Below, piece by piece: positions 59,520-64,000 of a stretch of DNA of 64,000 nt; the first letter of the stretch is position 1; the number at the start of each line of letters is the position of its first letter. A program made the translations under genes and the position numbers. Source of the stretch: Olivibacter oleidegradans (GTDB lineage: Bacteria; Bacteroidota; Bacteroidia; Sphingobacteriales; Sphingobacteriaceae); NCBI RefSeq assembly GCF_042432805.1, contig NZ_JBHLWO010000002.1, positions 1,550,001-1,614,000 of the forward strand. The letters run 5' to 3'. The notes under the pieces are model-generated. The model ran no database searches, had not been told where the DNA came from, and saw nothing but the letters and a program-made list of their open reading frames with translations.

Positions 59520-60725
59520 CTAAAACAGACTTAACTGAATCTTTGTTTGTTTTGGTTTCTGTTCTCTTCCATAAACGGTTCGTCCGTCATATTGCCAAGA
59601 AACAGCCTTCTCTTTAGCTACTAGCTGATCCAATTGATGGTTAGGTATAAAGTCTTTTTCTTTTTGCAAGGCTACTTTCGACAAATTCTTAATGGCTTCT
59701 GAACGCGCTTTGAATCCGATTTTTGCCTTCTCCAATGCCTGTTGAAGAATGGCTATGGATTCGTCGTATATTTTTGTCGGTACAGGAAAAGGATGCCCAT
59801 CTTTACCACCATGAGCGAAAGAAAAACGTGCCGGGTCTTCAAAACGACTAGCTGTACCATGAATAACTTCACTGATTAATGTGAGCGATTGCAGTGTTCT
59901 GGGCCCGAGTCCTTCCAACAAAAGCAACTCTTCCATCGTCTGCACGGCTTGCTCCTCAGCCAATGCCAGCACAGTACCTAGACGCTTTAGGTTTACATCT
60001 TCTTTCCTTACATCATGATGAGAAGGCATGATAATTTTTCTAGCCTCCTGTAGAATATAACTCGGGCGCTCCTTTGTAATCGCCAGTATTGCTTCCCTTG
60101 TCAATGCGGCATTTCGGTCGGTCAGATTTAATATTTGACCTTGGTTATCTCCATAAATGAAAGTATGCGGCTCCTCGATAAAAGAATGAACCTGCGGAGC
60201 ATGCCAATGATAACGCCGAGCCAATCGAGTTTCGGTATTCATTCCTTGCTGAACAATTGCCCAGCTTCCATCAATACTTAGTACAAAAGAATGTAAATAC
60301 AGCTGAAAGCCGTCTTGAATGGCTGTATTGTCGACCTTTGCAGCAAGCTTGCTATGCTGTACAAGCTTGTTGCCATCCAAACCCGTTGCAGACGCAATGC
60401 GGAGAAGCTCATCGGGCGTTTTCAAAGAATGTTTGCCTCTCCCACCACAGATGTAGATGCCTAACTCATGTGCTCTTTTGTTTATAGAAGCTTTTAATGC
60501 TCCCATAACGGAAGTCGTAATGCCGGAAGAGTGCCAGTCCATCCCCAATACACAACCCAGCGATTGAAACCAACAGGGGTCACTCAATTTACGAAGAAAC
60601 ATATCTCGTCCGTATTCCACTACAATGGCGTCCACAATCGCACCGCCTAAAAGACTCATCCGTTGCGCTAACCATTTGGGAACATGCCCATAATGTAAGG
60701 GCAAATCTGCCTGTCCTCCTCTCAT
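59520..60725 (-). CDS. DUF763-family protein, putative nucleic acid repair partner of endonuclease V
   Basis: A protein of 401 residues from the ATG at 60725 (MRGGQADLPLHYGHVPKWLAQRMSLLGGAIVDAIVVEYG), the family's standard start; the open frame extends 31 codons upstream but is not conserved-looking. Features include LHYGHVPKWL, DWHSSGITTSVMGALK, GRGKHSLKTPDEL, and a helix-hairpin-helix-like LLLEGLGPRTLQSLTLISEVIHGTASRFEDPARFSFAHGGKDGHPFPVPTKIYDESI. The family spans archaea and bacteria and has no demonstrated role. The 6-bp gap to endonuclease V suggests shared work on DNA or RNA containing inosine. Confidence 0.88.
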   Translation of the reverse strand: MRGGQADLPLHYGHVPKWLAQRMSLLGGAIVDAIVVEYGRDMFLRKLSDPCWFQSLGCVLGMDWHSSGITTSVMGALKASINKRAHELGIYICGGRGKHSLKTPDELLRIASATGLDGNKLVQHSKLAAKVDNTAIQDGFQLYLHSFVLSIDGSWAIVQQGMNTETRLARRYHWHAPQVHSFIEEPHTFIYGDNQGQILNLTDRNAALTREAILAITKERPSYILQEARKIIMPSHHDVRKEDVNLKRLGTVLALAEEQAVQTMEELLLLEGLGPRTLQSLTLISEVIHGTASRFEDPARFSFAHGGKDGHPFPVPTKIYDESIAILQQALEKAKIGFKARSEAIKNLSKVALQKEKDFIPNHQLDQLVAKEKAVSWQYDGRTVYGREQKPKQTKIQLSLF

Positions 60726-60931
60726 ATCAAATTCTTTCAGCAGGCAATTTACTAAAAAAAATAGCAAACAACAACAGTAATTATTTTTTTTGCGAAACAT
60801 CTGATTGAACGAAAACATAGAAACCAGTTTGCATAAATTTCCTTATATTGCCGCCCGGTTATAACGATAGATCGACAAACCACTTTATAATGTAATTACC
60901 GCAAGGCAATAAAATGAATTTATGCTAATTA

Positions 60932-60974
60932 CCTTCGATGAGTGAGCGGGGTCCGACTCGCTATACATTGAAGG
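60932..60974 (+). other. long imperfect hairpin upstream of the glyoxalase-like gene
   Basis: CCTTCGATG (60932-60940) pairs with CATTGAAGG (60966-60974) including one G-T pair. GTGAG/CTCGC and CGG/CCG inside extend the helix to about 17 bp with small bulges. No T tract follows, so it is not an ordinary terminator; it ends 43 bp before the ATG at 61018. Confidence 0.5.
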
Positions 60975-61017
60975 CTATTTACTAACGAATTTTTGGCCTT
61001 GCATTTAGAAAATTAAC

Positions 61018-61470
61018 ATGAAAATTACTGGAATTCTATTGACAAGCTTTTTGTTTTTTGGGACAGGTATGTTGCAAGCCCAAGAAAAGAACACGCTAAA
61101 GTTGAATCATATCGCGGTATACGTAGAGAACCTACAAAAGAGTACTGCTTTCTATAAAAATGTCTTGCAACTTACCGAGATTCCTGAACCCTTCCATGAT
61201 GGCCTACATACTTGGTTTACCTTAGGCCAAGCCGGAAGTTTACATCTTATTCAAGGTGCTAAAGGAGGCGTGGAACGAGAAAAGAATGATCACCTATGTT
61301 TTAGTACAAATGATATAGACAAATTTATTCGCAACCTGGAAAGTCATCAAATCAGTTATTTCGACTGGCCCGGAAACAAAGGCAAAGTTACAACGAGGGT
61401 AGATGGTATCCATCAGATATATTTTCAGGATCCGGACGGGCATTGGATAGAAATTAACGATGAACAATAA
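61018..61470 (+). CDS. exported VOC/glyoxalase-family protein
   Basis: A protein of 150 residues with a signal peptide (MKITGILLTSFLFFGTGMLQAQ), unusual for the vicinal-oxygen-chelate superfamily, whose members are mostly cytosolic. The two beta-alpha-beta halves are LNHIAVYVENLQKSTAFYKNVLQLTEI and HLCFSTNDIDKFIRNLESHQISYFDW, with HQIYFQDPDGHWIEIND as the C-terminal strand. A histidine in LNHIAVYV, a histidine in NDHLCF and the terminal glutamate resemble the metal ligands. The substrate is unknown; a periplasmic dioxygenase-like or resistance role is possible. Confidence 0.88.
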   Translation: MKITGILLTSFLFFGTGMLQAQEKNTLKLNHIAVYVENLQKSTAFYKNVLQLTEIPEPFHDGLHTWFTLGQAGSLHLIQGAKGGVEREKNDHLCFSTNDIDKFIRNLESHQISYFDWPGNKGKVTTRVDGIHQIYFQDPDGHWIEINDEQ

Positions 61471-61489
61471 ACCGATTTGTGAGTAAGTT

Positions 61490-61865
61490 AAGTCGGTAAT
61501 ACGTTAAGTAGTTAAATAGTCAGGTTGTTGAGAAGTTAAAGACTACTCGTCGTTTCTTCTTGCCATAAGGACGTAGGAACGTCATCGTAAAGTCGATAAT
61601 ACGTTAAGTAGTTAAGTAGTTAAATAGTCAGGTAGTTGAGAAATTAAAGACTACTCGTCGTTTCTTCTTGCCGTAAGGACGTCATCATAAAGTCGGTAAT
61701 ACGTTAAGTAGTTAAATAGTCAGGTTGTTGAGAAGTTAAGTAGTTAAGTAGTTAAGTAGTTAAATAGTCAGGTAGTTGAGAAATTAAAGACTACTCGTCG
61801 TTTCTTCTTGCCATAAGGACGTCATCATAAAGTCGGTAATACGTTAAGTAGTTAAATGGTCAGAC
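61490..61865. repeat. minisatellite of about 100-bp units with nested 8-bp repeats
   Basis: Units beginning AAGTCGGTAATACGTTAAG start at 61490, 61590, 61690 and 61830. The first two are 100 bp, the third 140 bp because of extra GTTAAGTA repeats, and the fourth is cut short. Each full unit ends with GACTACTCGTCGTTTCTTCTTG plus a few bases naming the next start. Inside are runs of the 8-mer GTTAAGTA. The right edge (61918-61948) contains an inverted, diverged relative. No reading frame is kept. Confidence 0.9.
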
Positions 61866-61966
61866 ATTAAGATCATGACCATTCAACTAGGCCTGTACCG
61901 CTGCTGCTACTAATTCACTACTCAACTACTCCCCTACTCAACGACTTTATTAGACGATTCAATCGG

Positions 61967-63391
61967 TTAATGCCCACCTGCCACAGGCCCTGTTTGCTCA
62001 ACATGCTTAAGCTTTTTTGAACAGTAGATACCGAAACCAAAAATGTAAACATAACAAACGACCGGTAAAATCAATGAAAGTTGAACACCTAATTGGTCTG
62101 CTAATGCGCCTTGAATTACAGGAACAATGGCACCACCTAAAATAGCCATAACCAATAGCGAAGACCCTTGGCTTGTATATTTACCAAGGCCCGCGATTGA
62201 TAAGGTATATATATTAGAGAACATGATCGAATTGAATATACCAATTCCTAAAATCGAATACATCGCATAAGCGCCTGTATTTACAATACTGGAAATCAGC
62301 AACAAAACATTAATGCCGGCGAATATAGCTAAAGTACGTGCCGGCGCTGCCTTTCCAATTAAAAAACCAAGCAAATTCAACACTATGAATACTAGGAAGA
62401 AGCTTACTTGCGAAAAGGTCAGATCGACTAAACTAAAAATTAACAGAAATACAAGCGTTGCCATTCCTACCATATAAATAAGTTTCTTGCCGAAATCGAT
62501 ATTGTGGTTAAGATAGATAGCGCCTAAGAATCGGCCAATCATTGCCCCTCCCCAATAAAGTGAAAGATAGTTTTTACTTATAGATTCGGTAAAGCCCATA
62601 ATCTGCTCTTGCTCAAGGAAACTGATGATAAAACTGCCGATGGCTACCTCCGCACCTACATAACAAAAAATTCCGAGGACACCTAAACGCAAATGTGTAA
62701 ATTTTAATGCACCTAATCCTTTAACATCTTTTTCTTCATCACTTGACTCAAAAGAAGGCAGCTTAACGGTCGAGATAAAGACGGCTACCAATAATAAAAT
62801 TATAGCGAAAATAAGGTAAGGAATACGAGTAGCTTGCGGACTAATGGAGTCACCATCTGCAAAAAACTCAAATATAAGATGTCCTCCTAATACAGGGGCA
62901 ATGGTAGTCCCCAGCGCATTAAAAGCCTGTGTCATATTGAGTCTGCTAGAAGCACCATCTTCGGGGCCTAACAAAGAAACATACGCATTCGCGGTAATCT
63001 GTAATATAGTAAAACCCAAACCCAATACAAAGAGCGCCGTTAAAAACAATCCATATAACGAGGTAGTAGCTGCTGGCCAAAACAATACACAGCCTACCGC
63101 AGACAAGATAATGCCGGCGATAATAGATTTTTTATAACCGATTTTGTTCACCGGATCACCCCACTTGGAAGACACGACAAAATAAATCAATGACCCAATA
63201 AAATAAGCGCCAAAAAAACAGAATTGCACAAGCATGGATTCAAAAAAACTCAAGCTAAACAACTGCTTTAAATAGGGTATTAAGATATCATTCATGCAGG
63301 TTATAAATCCCCACATAAAAAATAATATCGTTAATGTAATCAGTGGCACCACATAGCGCTGGCCGGAGGAAGGGGTTTGGATATTACTCAT
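61967..63391 (-). CDS. MFS sugar transporter of the FucP/GluP type
   Basis: A protein of 474 residues with 12 membrane segments. The opening RYVVPLITLTILFFMWGFITCMNDILIPYLKQLFSLSFFESMLVQFCFFGAYFIGSLIYF is a strong match to the FucP (L-fucose/H+ symporter) and glucose/galactose transporter subfamily, with the conserved asparagine-aspartate pair in the first helix. The sugar cannot be read from sequence. The exported alpha-galactosidase at 21.4 kb could supply galactose, but the genes are far apart. Confidence 0.92.
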   Translation of the reverse strand: MSNIQTPSSGQRYVVPLITLTILFFMWGFITCMNDILIPYLKQLFSLSFFESMLVQFCFFGAYFIGSLIYFVVSSKWGDPVNKIGYKKSIIAGIILSAVGCVLFWPAATTSLYGLFLTALFVLGLGFTILQITANAYVSLLGPEDGASSRLNMTQAFNALGTTIAPVLGGHLIFEFFADGDSISPQATRIPYLIFAIILLLVAVFISTVKLPSFESSDEEKDVKGLGALKFTHLRLGVLGIFCYVGAEVAIGSFIISFLEQEQIMGFTESISKNYLSLYWGGAMIGRFLGAIYLNHNIDFGKKLIYMVGMATLVFLLIFSLVDLTFSQVSFFLVFIVLNLLGFLIGKAAPARTLAIFAGINVLLLISSIVNTGAYAMYSILGIGIFNSIMFSNIYTLSIAGLGKYTSQGSSLLVMAILGGAIVPVIQGALADQLGVQLSLILPVVCYVYIFGFGIYCSKKLKHVEQTGPVAGGH

Positions 63392-63496
63392 GAATAGTAC
63401 GTTTAATATAGTTTTTTTCCAATACGCATTGAAAGTATGCTACGAATATACATTTTTGGATTTTAAAAACAATTGAATTAATGCGAATAAATCGAT

Positions 63497-64000
63497 TTAA
63501 AACGTATTAGCAGTGTTTTGAACAGGTATGAATCGAGATCCCTGTACCGCCTCCCTTTTTTCCAGCTGTTTGTCGATGTAGGTCTGGATACTTGATTTAC
63601 CAAGTCCCCAATTAGGCGCAATAAGCAGCTCTTGATCAGCCAGCCCAAAAAGGCGCTGTATAATAATATCAGGACGCAATAGCGGAATAAATTCACAGAG
63701 AAAATCGGTATAAGATTCCAAGCTAAAGAGTGGAAAGGGTTTGCGTTTATACTGAACACCCATAATGGATCCTTCCACAATGTGCAGGTGATGTAATTTC
63801 ACAAATTTGATTTGCGGAAACCGGTTAATTTCGTCAGCATACTTTAGCATCATCTCTTTTGATTCCCAGGGAAAACCAAAGATGGTGTGAACGCAAATAT
63901 CAAGTGGGCTATTTTGTACCAGATTGAGTGCCACTTCGAGCTCTTCATGCGAACATCCCCGATTGATTCGGTTTAATGTATCATTATAGATTGATTCCAT
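63497..64000 (-). CDS. TIGR01212-family radical SAM protein, 5' part cut off by the window edge
   Basis: The last 168 or so residues of a protein whose start lies outside the window; the ATG at 64000 reads within the conserved ESIYNDTLNRINRGCSHEE segment, so it is internal. The sequence continues CVHTIFGFPWESKEMMLKYADEINRFPQIKFVKLHHLHIVEGSIMGVQYKRKPFPLFSLESYTDFLCEFIPLLRPDIIIQRLFG, matching the C-terminal half of YhcC/TIGR01212 proteins. The catalytic CxxxCxxC is expected upstream of the window. The reaction is unknown for this family. Confidence 0.9.
   Translation of the reverse strand: MESIYNDTLNRINRGCSHEELEVALNLVQNSPLDICVHTIFGFPWESKEMMLKYADEINRFPQIKFVKLHHLHIVEGSIMGVQYKRKPFPLFSLESYTDFLCEFIPLLRPDIIIQRLFGLADQELLIAPNWGLGKSSIQTYIDKQLEKREAVQGSRFIPVQNTANTF

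Noticed and set aside
61490..61865. CRISPR array
   Set aside because: Units are contiguous and nearly identical throughout, with no unique spacers and no cas genes.

Overview
The window looks like chromosome from a Bacteroidota bacterium, most likely family Sphingobacteriaceae. AT-rich DNA carries GLPGLI-family and TonB-receptor genes, a MprF-like protein and many small two-component systems. Promoters fit the Bacteroidota pattern (-7 TAnnTTTG, -33 TTTG about 19-20 bp upstream) instead of -35/-10. No rRNA, insertion sequence, prophage or CRISPR array was seen. There is one tRNA, tRNA-Ser(GGA).

Layout: 0-5 kb holds a LytS-type kinase cut by the left edge, a secreted PepSY-like protein, the tRNA and housekeeping enzymes. 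5.3-7.9 kb is a MprF-like membrane protein. 8.1-16.1 kb is a response regulator and kinase followed by a TolC-RND-adaptor efflux operon; the same 11-bp direct repeat lies before the regulator and before the operon. 16-25 kb has an arylamine acetyltransferase, a SufR-like regulator, a PAP2 phosphatase, a DUF4130/radical-SAM DNA repair pair, OsmC, a GH36 alpha-galactosidase, a RibD-like reductase and a DinB protein. 25.4-31.4 kb has a second two-component system divergent from a GLPGLI/TonB-receptor-like pair, with a periodic TTAACAG array between them. 31.5-36 kb has an M14 peptidase, a LysR regulator and fabF divergent from an HxlR regulator across a 15-bp-armed palindrome. 37.8-44.8 kb is a complete ABC-2 drug-export operon with its TetR regulator and repeated operators. 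46-48 kb has a cold-shock-domain protein and an ATP-cone nuclease.

The most distinctive region is 48.55-53.0 kb. Two tandem paralogous 64-residue peptides with double-glycine leaders each have their own duplicated promoter and 5' hairpin. They are followed by an HlyD-like adaptor and an ABC transporter with a C39 leader peptidase. The set reads as a self-contained system for making, trimming and exporting two small hydrophobic peptides (bacteriocin-like or signalling), with no recognisable immunity gene.

A second unexpected item is a family of short minus-strand RNA-like elements near 18.6, 45.6 and 56.6 kb. Two copies share a promoter -7 box, a conserved 5' segment and a terminator stem with compensatory base changes; the third is more divergent. 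53-64 kb has an acyltransferase, patatin, another DinB, small conserved proteins, endonuclease V next to DUF763, a secreted glyoxalase-like protein, a roughly 100-bp minisatellite, a FucP-like sugar transporter and the 3' part of a radical SAM gene cut by the right edge.
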